Shown: positions 1-7,028, counted from the stretch's first letter. The stretch: DNA of 11,530 bases from Hyphomicrobiales bacterium (GCA_025356765.1 JANXRO010000215.1:1-11530), one strand, 5' to 3'. Numbers and translations: made by a program. Notes: generated by a model from the sequence alone, not told the origin.

Positions 1-162
1 ATGGCCGTGGAAGATGGAGACATCGCCATGGTGCCGAAAGGCTATCACCCTGTCGCTACGATTCATGGCTATGATCTTTACTATCTCAATGTGATGGCCG
101 GGCCCAAGCGCATTTGGAAATTTCATAATGCGCCTGAACACCAGTGGCTGTTGAAAAAATAG
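1..162 (+). CDS. iolB: 5-deoxy-glucuronate isomerase IolB, C-terminal fragment
   Basis: IolB converts 5-deoxy-D-glucuronate to 2-deoxy-5-keto-D-gluconate in the cytoplasmic myo-inositol catabolic pathway. Only the last 53 codons are present, in frame 1, ending at TAG 160-162. The visible piece contains GDIAMVPKGYHPV followed by GYDLYYLNVMAGP and a tail with WKFHN, which I recognise as the conserved end of the KduI/IolB cupin family; the GYHP histidine belongs to the conserved cupin core. The ATG at base 1 is almost certainly an internal methionine, because the family is about 260-300 residues long and this piece covers only its end. The rest of the gene, and probably other iol genes, lie to the left. 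No transcription terminator is obvious after the stop. Identification rests on remembered family motifs. Confidence 0.88.
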   Translation: MAVEDGDIAMVPKGYHPVATIHGYDLYYLNVMAGPKRIWKFHNAPEHQWLLKK

Positions 163-203
163 CTTTGCTTGTGTCTGCTGTTGTGAAGCGTTAGAGCAAC
201 GCC

Positions 204-1133
204 ATGCAACTTTATGCCACCACGTTGAACAAACTGCCGCCAGGGATAACGTGCGTTGATGTGCCATCAAAAGGCGGCATTAAATTGCGGGCGGCCTATG
301 CGGTGCCGCGAAACCCCAAGGGCACAGTTTTTATTTTTAATGGCCGTGGCGATTATATCGAACGCTATTTTGAAACAATGAACGACTTAATGAAACGCGG
401 TTTTGCTGTGGCCACTTTTGATTGGCGCGGGCAGGGCGGATCACAACGGCTTTTGGCTGATCCGTTGCGCGGCTTTGTTAAAAGCTTTGAAGACTATGAC
501 GCCGACATTGATGCCTTTTATGCCCGCGTGGCGGTTGCTCATTGCCCCAAACCGTTTTATGGCCTTGCCCATTCAACTGGCGGGCACATGATGCTGCGGG
601 CGCTGCGTGGCCGCAAGTGGCTGGAAAAAGCGGTGATCACAGCACCCCTGATGGGCTTTCATTTTGGCAATTGGCCCAAATGGTTGGTGCATGTTTTGGT
701 GTTTGCCACAAAATATATGGGCCTCAGCTGGACGTATTTGCCGGGCTTTTCCAAATTGCCCGCCAAGCGCGAAAATTTTTCCGGCAATGTTTTAACCTCT
801 GATCGCACCCGTTGGGATAGAGATATGACAACGCTGGAACAGCATCCACAGTTGGGCCTTGGTGGCCCCACGTTTGCTTGGCTTGGTGCGGCGCTCAAAT
901 CTTTCAATGATCTGTTTCATTGGCCTAAAGGCACTGGCCCCAGTTGCCCAACATTGATTGTGCTGGCAGGGCAAGACCGCGTTGTGAACAACGCCGACAC
1001 AGCGGATTTTTTAAAACAGGCACCCGGGTTCAGTGTGATCACCCTTGCGGATTCACAACACGAAATTCTTCACGAAAAAACGTCGATCAGAGAAAAATTT
1101 TTCGCAGCTTTCGAGGCATTTTTATCTGGGTGA
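204..1133 (+). CDS. alpha/beta hydrolase, lysophospholipase (PldB)-like
   Basis: A 309-residue serine hydrolase of the alpha/beta fold, in the COG2267 lysophospholipase/monoacylglycerol lipase group. The catalytic triad can be proposed directly: nucleophile Ser124 in GLAHSTGG (120-127), acid Asp258 in LAGQDR, and His286 in ADSQHE. The strand and turn DWRGQGGS (73-80) and the early NGRGDYIERY segment (46-55, the usual oxyanion-hole area) also fit the family. There is no signal peptide, so it is probably cytoplasmic or loosely membrane-associated. It begins 41 bases after iolB on the same strand but without a recognisable Shine-Dalgarno sequence; this ATG is the first in frame that keeps the full N-terminal domain. 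It ends 10 bases from the convergent preA stop. The true substrate (lysophospholipid, monoglyceride or another ester) cannot be read from sequence. Confidence 0.85.
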   Translation: MQLYATTLNKLPPGITCVDVPSKGGIKLRAAYAVPRNPKGTVFIFNGRGDYIERYFETMNDLMKRGFAVATFDWRGQGGSQRLLADPLRGFVKSFEDYDADIDAFYARVAVAHCPKPFYGLAHSTGGHMMLRALRGRKWLEKAVITAPLMGFHFGNWPKWLVHVLVFATKYMGLSWTYLPGFSKLPAKRENFSGNVLTSDRTRWDRDMTTLEQHPQLGLGGPTFAWLGAALKSFNDLFHWPKGTGPSCPTLIVLAGQDRVVNNADTADFLKQAPGFSVITLADSQHEILHEKTSIREKFFAAFEAFLSG

Positions 1134-1143
1134 AGGCTTGTGT

Positions 1144-2454
1144 CTATTCCGCCGCTTTCAAACTCATCGGATTGTTGGGGTGTTGTGTCCAGTTGGCATA
1201 ATCTTTGCTGATTGGTTTGCCTGTGCGTGGATCAGTTCCGGTTTCCATCCGCTCCATTGTGATGCAGTTTTCAACCGGGCACACTTCCACGCAAAGATTG
1301 CAGGCCACACATTCATCATCCATCACTTCAAAGTGACGCTTGCCATCTTTCTCTTTCATAATGGCCTGGTGTGATGTGTCTTCGCAAGCCGCATAACAGC
1401 GGCCACATTTGATGCAAGCATCTTGATCAATCTTGGCTTTGGCGATGTAGTTTAAATTCAGATATTGCCAATCCGTCACATTGGGCACAGCGCGGCCACG
1501 AAAATCTTCAATCGTGGCATAGCCTTTTTCATCCATCCAGCGTGCCAAGCCTGATTTCATTTCTTCGACAATTTTAAAACCATAAGTCATGGCCGCTGTG
1601 CACACTTGCACAGTGCCTGCTGACATTGACATAAATTCCGCCGCATCGCGCCACGTGGTAATTCCGCCAATGGCGGAAATGGGCAGGCCCTTGGTTTGGG
1701 CGTCACGGGCAATTTCTGCCACCATGTTCAGCGCAATGGGCTTAACCGCCGGACCACAATAACCGCCATGGCTGCCCTTGCCATCAATCGTTGGCATGGG
1801 GGCCATGTTATCAAGATCAACAGAAACAATTGAGCTTATGGTGTTGATGAGTGACACAGCATCAGCACCACCTTTTAAAGCAGCGCGGGCAGGCATGCGA
1901 ATATCGGTGATATTGGGGGTGAGTTTCACAATCACTGGCATGCGCGTGTGTTGCTTGCACCAGCGCGCCACCATTTCAATATATTCAGGAACTTGGCCAA
2001 CGGCAGCGCCCATGCCACGTTCGCTCATGCCATGGGGGCAACCAAAGTTCAGCTCAACGCCATCAGCTTCGGTTTCTTCCACGCGCTTTAAAATTTTCTT
2101 CCATGGCTCTTCTTCACAAGGCACCATGAGGGAAACTACCATGGCTCTATCCGGCCATTCGCGTTTTACTTTTTTAATTTCGGCCAAGTTAATTTCCAAT
2201 GGCCGATCGGTAATCAGTTCAATGTTGTTTAGCCCCAGCAAACGCCGATCAGCGCCATGAATGGCGCCATAGCGCGGGCCATTCACATTGACGATGGGCG
2301 GACCTTCTTCGCCCAGCGTTTTCCACACCACACCGCCCCAGCCCGCTTTGAAGGCGCGAACCACATTATATTCTTTATCGGTGGGCGGTGCTGATGCCAG
2401 CCAAAACGGATTGGGTGATTTGATTCCGACAAAATTTGAACGAAGATCAGCCAT
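1144..2454 (-). CDS. preA: NAD-dependent dihydropyrimidine dehydrogenase subunit PreA (PydA)
   Basis: Catalytic subunit (436 aa) of the enzyme that reduces uracil and thymine to dihydro forms, the first step of reductive pyrimidine breakdown. Residues about 1-310 form the FMN-binding dihydroorotate-dehydrogenase-like barrel: Asn136 and the active-site Cys139 lie in NFGCPHGMSERGMG (Cys139 corresponds to Cys671 of mammalian DPD), Lys177 in VIVKLTPN, and a glycine-rich phosphate-binding segment AIGGI at 261-265. The C-terminus carries two 4Fe-4S clusters: Cys347/350/353/357 (CIKCGRCYAAC) and Cys382/385/388/392 (CVACNLCVEVC). Where mammalian DPD has NLSC, this protein has NFGC, which I believe is usual in bacterial PreA. 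The start is fixed by AGGAG six bases upstream and overlaps the preT stop by 8 bases (ATGGCTGA), so the two are translationally coupled. Electrons should arrive from NADH through PreT. Confidence 0.95.
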   Translation of the reverse strand: MADLRSNFVGIKSPNPFWLASAPPTDKEYNVVRAFKAGWGGVVWKTLGEEGPPIVNVNGPRYGAIHGADRRLLGLNNIELITDRPLEINLAEIKKVKREWPDRAMVVSLMVPCEEEPWKKILKRVEETEADGVELNFGCPHGMSERGMGAAVGQVPEYIEMVARWCKQHTRMPVIVKLTPNITDIRMPARAALKGGADAVSLINTISSIVSVDLDNMAPMPTIDGKGSHGGYCGPAVKPIALNMVAEIARDAQTKGLPISAIGGITTWRDAAEFMSMSAGTVQVCTAAMTYGFKIVEEMKSGLARWMDEKGYATIEDFRGRAVPNVTDWQYLNLNYIAKAKIDQDACIKCGRCYAACEDTSHQAIMKEKDGKRHFEVMDDECVACNLCVEVCPVENCITMERMETGTDPRTGKPISKDYANWTQHPNNPMSLKAAE

Positions 2455-3793
2455 GTGATGCTCCTGTTAAAAACACATGCATATGTTCAGCAGCGCGCCT
2501 GCCATCATCCACCGCGGCCACTGTCAAAGCCTGGTTGCCGCTGGTGCAATCTCCGCCCGCCCAAATCTTTGGGCGCGATGTGTGTTTGTGTTCATCAACC
2601 TTGATGCGGCCTTCATGCAGCACCAATGCCCCTGATGTCACATCAACAAAATGTTGGCCAATGGCTTTGAAGATCACGTCCGCATGAACTTCAAACGTCA
2701 CGCCCGTGCCTTCTAAGGTTTTGCCTTTCATGGCGGTTTCTTCAACCTTCAAGCCCACAACTTTGCCATCTTTGGTTAGAAGTTTTTTGGGCATGGCCCA
2801 GGGCCTGATGTTCACACCATGGGTTTGGGCCAATTCCTGTTCAAAGCGCGATGCTTTCATGTGGTCTTGGCCACGGCGATAAAGAATGGTCACATCTTCA
2901 GCGCCTAAAAGTTTTGATTGAACGGCAATATCAATGGCCGTCATGCCGCCGCCGATTACCACAACGCTGCGCCCGACTTTCAGTTTTGACAAGTCTTTGG
3001 CTTGGCGCAGATCAGCGATATAGGCCACGGCGTCTTTCACGCCCTTGGCCTCTTCATGTTTTACTCCAAGCGCATTCACACCCGAAAGGCCAAGGCCTAA
3101 AAATACCGCATCATAATCTTTTTCAAGCTTGGCCAAGGTCAGGCCTTTGCCCAATTCCTTGCCATGGGTAATTTTGATGCCGCCAAGGCTTAAAATAAAA
3201 TCCACTTCCTTTTGGGCAAAATCATCAACCGATTTATACGCGGCAATGCCAAATTCATTAAGCCCGCCAGATTTTTTGCGCGCTTCAAAAATTTCAACGT
3301 CATGGCCATGCATGGCCAAACGATGCGCACATGCAAGGCCCGCTGGCCCTGCACCCACAACCGCAACTTTTTTCCCCGAACTGGCTGCCCTTGTGAACGG
3401 GTGCTTTTTTTCCATCGCCTGATCTGTGGCATAGCGTTGCAACAAGCCAATTTTTACGGGCTTTCCTTCAGCATGTTCACGCACGCAGGCTTCTTCGCAC
3501 AGTGTTTCTGTGGGGCACACTCTGGCGCACATGCCGCCCAAAATGTTCTGGTTGAAAATTGTTTTGGCCGCAGACTCAGGGTGGCCCGCCTGAATTTCGC
3601 GGATGAACAGCGGAATATCAATCGTTGTGGGGCAGGCATTCATACACGGTGCATCGTAACAGAAATAACACCGATCAGACTCAACCAAAGCCTCATGGTC
3701 TGTTAGAGGTGGGTGAAGATCGGCAAAGTTTGCCTCAAGTTGTGAAACTTTTAAACGGCCCGCCTTCACGTCTGGCGCTGTGGATGATGACAT
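2447..3793 (-). CDS. preT: NAD-dependent dihydropyrimidine dehydrogenase subunit PreT (PydX)
   Basis: Electron-input subunit (448 aa) that oxidises NADH and passes electrons through FAD and iron-sulfur clusters to PreA. It resembles the small subunit of glutamate synthase and the N-terminal half of mammalian DPD. The N-terminus has two cysteine sets: Cys42/45/50/54 (CYFCYDAPCMNAC) and Cys89/93/99/103 (CARVCPTETLCEEAC). An FAD-binding VVGAGPAG follows at 145-152, an NAD(P)-binding VIGGGMTA at 279-286, and a second FAD contact AGGDCTSG at 412-419. I start at ATG 3793 because GAGGGAG sits six bases upstream. A TTG five codons earlier is possible but overlaps that ribosome binding site and has no site of its own. 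The gene is first of the pair and is divergent from the dehydratase at 3921. No dihydropyrimidinase or beta-ureidopropionase gene is in the window, so the later steps must be encoded elsewhere. Confidence 0.94.
   Translation of the reverse strand: MSSSTAPDVKAGRLKVSQLEANFADLHPPLTDHEALVESDRCYFCYDAPCMNACPTTIDIPLFIREIQAGHPESAAKTIFNQNILGGMCARVCPTETLCEEACVREHAEGKPVKIGLLQRYATDQAMEKKHPFTRAASSGKKVAVVGAGPAGLACAHRLAMHGHDVEIFEARKKSGGLNEFGIAAYKSVDDFAQKEVDFILSLGGIKITHGKELGKGLTLAKLEKDYDAVFLGLGLSGVNALGVKHEEAKGVKDAVAYIADLRQAKDLSKLKVGRSVVVIGGGMTAIDIAVQSKLLGAEDVTILYRRGQDHMKASRFEQELAQTHGVNIRPWAMPKKLLTKDGKVVGLKVEETAMKGKTLEGTGVTFEVHADVIFKAIGQHFVDVTSGALVLHEGRIKVDEHKHTSRPKIWAGGDCTSGNQALTVAAVDDGRRAAEHMHVFLTGASHG
2461..2465 (-). 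promoter_or_regulatory. ribosome binding site of preA
   Basis: On the minus strand AGGAG stands six bases before the preA ATG (2454-2452). It lies inside the last codons of preT, so ribosomes finishing preT can restart at once on preA. It supports both the chosen preA start and one preT-preA transcript. Confidence 0.8.
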
Positions 3794-3799
3794 TGCACA

Positions 3800-3806
3800 C
3801 TCCCTC
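3800..3806 (-). promoter_or_regulatory. ribosome binding site deciding the preT start
   Basis: On the minus strand GAGGGAG is spaced six bases from ATG 3793-3791. It favours this ATG over the TTG at 3808, which would make a protein five residues longer but would begin at the edge of the binding site itself. Confidence 0.75.
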
Positions 3807-3903
3807 AACTACAGGTTCATTCATTACAGATTTTGTTCAAATGGTCAAATTTTTGATTTTATGGACGTGCGCATCGTTTGTCGTTAGATATGTATGACAA
3901 ATA

Positions 3904-3912
3904 GAAGGAAAG
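3904..3912 (+). promoter_or_regulatory. ribosome binding site deciding the dehydratase start
   Basis: GAAGGAAAG lies eight bases before ATG 3921. An in-frame ATG at 3894 would add nine residues (MTNRRKEPN) but has no such site, and translation from it would read through this one. The 3921 start is therefore preferred. Confidence 0.7.
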
Positions 3913-3920
3913 AACCAAAT

Positions 3921-5723
3921 ATGAGCAATACACCACATAAACCTTTGAAACTTCGCTCACAGAATTGGTTCGATAACCCAGATAATGCCGATATGACGGC
4001 GCTGTATCTGGAGCGTTATTTAAACTATGGTTTTACGCTGGGTGAACTTCAGGGCGGTAAGCCCATCATCGGCATTGCCCAAACCGGAAGTGATTTATCG
4101 CCCTGCAATCGCAGCCATGTGGAACTGGCCAAGCGCGTGCGCGATGGCATTATTGCCGCTGGCGGCATTCCGCTGGAATTTCCCATTCACCCCATCCAAG
4201 AAACTGGAAAGCGCCCAACGGCTTCGCTGGATCGTAATCTGGCATATCTCTCTTTGGTTGAAGTGCTTTATGGTTATCCGCTGGATGGCGTGGTTCTCAC
4301 CATTGGCTGCGATAAAACCACGCCTGCCTGTTTGATGGCAGCGGCCACAGTTGATATTCCAGCCATTGCCCTTTCATCGGGCCCCATGTTGAACGGTGAT
4401 TACAAAGGCCAACGCACCGGCTCTGGCACAATTGTTTGGCTTGCCCGCGAAAAATTGGCCACGGGCGAAATTGACTATAAGGGCTTTGTGGATTTGGTTG
4501 CTTCATCGGCGCCTTCGGCTGGCTATTGCAACACCATGGGCACAGCCACTACCATGAATTCGCTGGCTGAAGCTTTGGGCATGTCTTTGCCCGGTAATGC
4601 GGCAATTCCGGCACCGTATCGTGAGCGTGGCCAGATGGCCTATGAAACCGGAAAGCGGATTGTGGAAATGGTGGCGGAAGATTTAACCCCTTCCAAAATT
4701 ATGACACGCAAGGCCTTTGAAAATGCTATTGCTGTCAACACCGCAATCGGCGGCTCGACCAATGCGCCCAATCATTTAAACGGCATTGCGGCCCTGCTTG
4801 ATATCAAGCTTGATGTGAAAGATTGGGAAACCCACGGCCATGATTTGCCTTTGCTGGTCAACTTGCAACCGGCTGGTGAATATCTGGGTGAAGATTATCA
4901 CCGTGCAGGCGGTGTTCCCGCTGTTGTGGCAGAATTAATTTCAGCCAAACGCATCCATGAAGATTGCATCACAGCCAATGGCAAAACCATTGGCGAAAAT
5001 TGCAAAGATAAATTTTCGTGGAACCGCAAAGTTATTCGCGCCTTTAATGAGCCTATCAAAAACAATGCCGGATTTAAAATGTTGCATGGCAATTTGTTTG
5101 AATCGGCCATTATGAAAACATCCGTCATCTCGGAAGAATTCCGCAACCGTTATTTGTCGAATGCCAAAGACCCCAATGCCTTTGAAGCCAAGGCCATTGT
5201 GTTTGATGGGCCGGAAGATTATCATGCCAACATTGATAACCCGAAATTAGGCGTGGATGAAAACACCATTTTGTTCATGCGTGGCGTGGGGCCGCTTGGC
5301 TATCCCGGTGCTGCTGAAGTTGTGAATATGCGCGCACCTAATTATCTTTTGGCCAAGGGCATTCGCTCTTTGCCTTGCGTGGGCGATGGCCGGCAATCTG
5401 GCACATCAGGTTCACCATCCATTTTAAATGCTTCGCCTGAAGCAGCCGCAGGTGGCGGCTTGGCGCTTTTGAAAAATGGCGACATGGTGCGCATTGATTT
5501 GAACACAGGTGATTGCAACATGCTTGTGTCCAAGGAAGAGTTGGCAACACGGCGCGCCGAACTGGAAAAGAGCGGCGGCTATAAAGTGGCGCCATCGCAA
5601 ACGCCGTGGCAGGAAATTTTCCGCAACACCACAGAACAATTGGCCCAGGGTATGATTATCAAGGGATCGACCAAATTCCAACGCATTGCCAAAACCATGG
5701 GTATTCCGAGGGATAATCACTAA
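3921..5723 (+). CDS. xylD: IlvD/Edd-family sugar-acid dehydratase, xylonate dehydratase-like
   Basis: A 600-residue dehydratase that removes water from an aldonic acid to give a 2-keto-3-deoxy sugar acid. Predicted 2Fe-2S ligands are Cys62 (SDLSPCNRSH), Cys130 (GCDKTTPA) and Cys203 (GYCNTMGTATT). Asp131 and Lys132 correspond to the Mg ligand and carbamylated lysine of pentonate dehydratases, and Ser493 in GRQSGT is the likely catalytic serine. From memory, the N-terminal NWFDNPDNADMTALYLERY and the C-terminal PSILNASPEAAAGGG segments match Caulobacter-type XylD better than rhizobial L-arabonate dehydratase, so D-xylonate is the first guess; another pentonate or hexonate is possible. Length is normal for the group. 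It shares a TAATG junction with the downstream epimerase. Together they fit an oxidative aldose pathway (Weimberg or Dahms type), but the sugar dehydrogenase and the steps after dehydration are not seen here. Confidence 0.85.
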   Translation: MSNTPHKPLKLRSQNWFDNPDNADMTALYLERYLNYGFTLGELQGGKPIIGIAQTGSDLSPCNRSHVELAKRVRDGIIAAGGIPLEFPIHPIQETGKRPTASLDRNLAYLSLVEVLYGYPLDGVVLTIGCDKTTPACLMAAATVDIPAIALSSGPMLNGDYKGQRTGSGTIVWLAREKLATGEIDYKGFVDLVASSAPSAGYCNTMGTATTMNSLAEALGMSLPGNAAIPAPYRERGQMAYETGKRIVEMVAEDLTPSKIMTRKAFENAIAVNTAIGGSTNAPNHLNGIAALLDIKLDVKDWETHGHDLPLLVNLQPAGEYLGEDYHRAGGVPAVVAELISAKRIHEDCITANGKTIGENCKDKFSWNRKVIRAFNEPIKNNAGFKMLHGNLFESAIMKTSVISEEFRNRYLSNAKDPNAFEAKAIVFDGPEDYHANIDNPKLGVDENTILFMRGVGPLGYPGAAEVVNMRAPNYLLAKGIRSLPCVGDGRQSGTSGSPSILNASPEAAAGGGLALLKNGDMVRIDLNTGDCNMLVSKEELATRRAELEKSGGYKVAPSQTPWQEIFRNTTEQLAQGMIIKGSTKFQRIAKTMGIPRDNH

Positions 5724-6655
5724 TGCTTGAACTTAAATCAAATGGACTTCGCGCAGTTTTTTCTGAAAATGGCGCAAGGTTGTTGGCGCTTGAAGTGAAT
5801 GGTGTTGACGTTGTTTTTGGCAATGCTTTGGATTTTGATGTTGCCACGGGTGAAGCTTCGGCAGGCTCTGTCTGCGGGCGTTTTGCTGGCCGCATTTCCA
5901 AAGCTGAATTTGAGCTTGATGGCCAAACCCATAAGCTGGTTCCCAATCGTGATGGCTTTCAATTGCATGGCGGCCCGCATAATTTTGGCAATCAAAATTG
6001 GCAGCATAAAAAGAAGGGCAATGAGATAAGCTTCACTTTTGTAAGCCCTGATGGCGACCAAGGGTTTCCGGGCCTCATGCGTGCCGTTGCCACCTATCGT
6101 TTGGAAGGCAAGGTTTTGTCGCTGGAAATTTCAGCCACAACCACCAAGCCCACGGTGCTTAATCTCACCAATCATGCCTATTGGAATATGATGGGCCCAA
6201 GCGCTGGAAAAGACGCTGCCTTTACTCAGGAATTGCAGTTTAATGCTTCACATTATTTGCCAATAACACCGCAGCTTTTGCCCACGGGTGAAATTGCCAA
6301 GGTTGAGGGCACACGCTATGATTTTCGCAAGCTGCGGCCCATTGCCGAGCCCTATGACAATTGCGTTTTGCTGGATGGCAAACGTGGCACATTAAAACAA
6401 GCTCTCACGCTGCGTGACCCCGCATCGGGCCGCCGCATGGAAGTGTGGACAACCGAATGTGCTGTGCAGTTTTATACTGCAATCCATTGGGACGATACGG
6501 TGCGCGGCAAAAACGGTCGCAACATGTTGCATCATCAGGCGATCGCGATCGAGCCGCAAAATCTGCCCGACGCTCCTAACCAACCGCATTTTCCTTCAGC
6601 AGTTCTAAGACCCGGCCAAACCTATCGCAATCGGATTGAGTGGCGATTTGGGTGA
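5723..6655 (+). CDS. aldose 1-epimerase (mutarotase, GalM-like)
   Basis: A 310-residue galactose-mutarotase-family enzyme that interconverts alpha and beta anomers of a free aldose in the cytoplasm. Family signatures in order: NRDGFQLHGG (75-84, with Arg76 and His82 near the substrate), NLTNHAYWN (147-155) with catalytic acid His151, and AIAIEPQNLPDAPN (273-286) with catalytic base Glu277. There is no signal peptide. Its ATG overlaps the dehydratase stop by one base (TAATG), so the two are co-translated. That pairing makes sense if a sugar dehydrogenase accepts only one anomer and the lactone or acid then feeds the dehydratase. Sugar preference (xylose, arabinose, glucose or galactose) cannot be told from these motifs. 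No terminator is obvious in the first 35 bases after the stop; a palindromic repeat starts at 6694. Confidence 0.9.
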   Translation: MLELKSNGLRAVFSENGARLLALEVNGVDVVFGNALDFDVATGEASAGSVCGRFAGRISKAEFELDGQTHKLVPNRDGFQLHGGPHNFGNQNWQHKKKGNEISFTFVSPDGDQGFPGLMRAVATYRLEGKVLSLEISATTTKPTVLNLTNHAYWNMMGPSAGKDAAFTQELQFNASHYLPITPQLLPTGEIAKVEGTRYDFRKLRPIAEPYDNCVLLDGKRGTLKQALTLRDPASGRRMEVWTTECAVQFYTAIHWDDTVRGKNGRNMLHHQAIAIEPQNLPDAPNQPHFPSAVLRPGQTYRNRIEWRFG

Positions 6656-6693
6656 ACCTTTCGTTCATTCTCCCCTCATCACCGCCCTCATCA

Positions 6694-6773
6694 GTCATCC
6701 CCGCGTAGGCGGGGATCCAACTTCCTTGATCACGTATGGTTTCAAGTTGGATTCCCGCCTGCGCGGGAATGAC
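6694..6773. repeat. BIME-like double palindrome (alphaproteobacterial GTCATCCCCGC type)
   Basis: Two 30-base arms face each other across a 20-base spacer: 6694-6723 (starting GTCATCCCCGC) and 6744-6773 (ending GCGGGAATGAC). They are inverted copies matching at 27 of 30 positions. Each arm is itself a perfect hairpin: ATCCCCGC-GTAG-GCGGGGAT on the left and ATTCCCGC-CTGC-GCGGGAAT on the right. Two of the three differences between the arms form one base pair (C:G versus T:A), so pairing is kept. This is the form of intergenic REP/BIME repeats, and the GTCATxCCCGC core is a type I associate with alphaproteobacteria. It lies 38 bases after the epimerase stop and may act as a weak terminator or mRNA stabiliser, although no T-run follows. 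Confidence 0.8.
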
Positions 6774-7028
6774 GGTCTAGAGGGTGGATTGGGTGGGTAT
6801 GAAAATTAGTTCCTAAACCCCTTGGCAATATTCCTAATACGTTCTAGGCGGGCTTGGTCTTCTTCCCTCTTGTTTCGAACGCCACGAAATCACCAAGCGA
6901 ACAAACTTGTCCTGCGCCAACATGAACGCCAGATGAACGGGGCATATGGCTTTCATTCACAACCGTTCACCTAGTTTGCAACCATGAAGAGCCAATGGGG
7001 TGCATTGGTTCAGTAAAGGAGTTTCCCC
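6774..7028. other. intergenic region upstream of the first secreted-protein gene
   Basis: This is 255 bases without a gene that I can defend. It contains a long-range pairing GCTTGGT (6852-6858) / ACCAAGC (6892-6898) enclosing a smaller one, TTTCG/CGAAA, which is too loose to call an RNA. It also has a minus-strand stretch (6889 to 6806) that reads as a charged, helix-like peptide but has no start codon, and a cluster of TGAACG boxes at 6922-6969. The ribosome binding site AAGGAG (7016-7021) for the gene at 7029 is good, with seven bases of spacing. Confidence 0.5.
6922..6969. promoter_or_regulatory. TGAACG box cluster, possible operator
   Basis: ATGAACG occurs at 6922-6928 and again at 6933-6939, an 11-base step (about one helical turn). 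The inverted form CGTTCA follows at 6964-6969. The cluster ends about 60 bases before the ATG at 7029, where a promoter would be expected. In-phase repeats of this kind are typical of response-regulator or dimeric activator sites. The regulator cannot be named. Confidence 0.35.

Larger units (their letters stand above)
3794..3920. promoter_or_regulatory. divergent intergenic region, preT / dehydratase
   Basis: These 127 bases must carry the promoters of both preTA (leftward) and the dehydratase-epimerase pair (rightward). The region is clearly richer in A+T than the flanking genes. Visible structure: a direct repeat TCAAAT at 3837-3842 and 3845-3850; a short palindrome TCAAA-TT-TTTGA at 3845-3856; and an inverted repeat TTTGTC (3877-3882) / GACAAA (3896-3901) with a 13-base spacer just ahead of the dehydratase ribosome binding site. 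Any of these could bind a regulator. I could not place convincing -35/-10 boxes with correct spacing, so the promoters are inferred from gene layout only. Confidence 0.5.

Noticed and set aside
1..3. ATG at base 1 as a true gene start
   Set aside because: The 53 residues match only the end of IolB, so the ATG is an internal methionine of a gene entering from the left.
1778..2260. A 160-codon open frame on the plus strand inside preA
   Set aside because: It is fully opposite conserved preA barrel sequence, including the catalytic cysteine region; no domain, no ribosome binding site.
3794..3808. Extended preT start at TTG 3808
   Set aside because: It coincides with the ribosome binding site of the better ATG at 3793 and adds only five residues outside the conserved domain.
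3894..3920. Extended dehydratase start at ATG 3894
   Set aside because: It has no Shine-Dalgarno and would place the good GAAGGAAAG inside the coding region; the nine added residues are not typical of the family.
5338..5720. Several minus-strand open frames opposite the end of the dehydratase
   Set aside because: They overlap each other and the conserved C-terminal dehydratase sequence, and none has a domain or ribosome binding site.
6852..6898. Possible structured RNA from GCTTGGT / ACCAAGC pairing
   Set aside because: Only seven pairs enclose a mostly unpaired 33-base loop, with no terminator or promoter to support an RNA gene.
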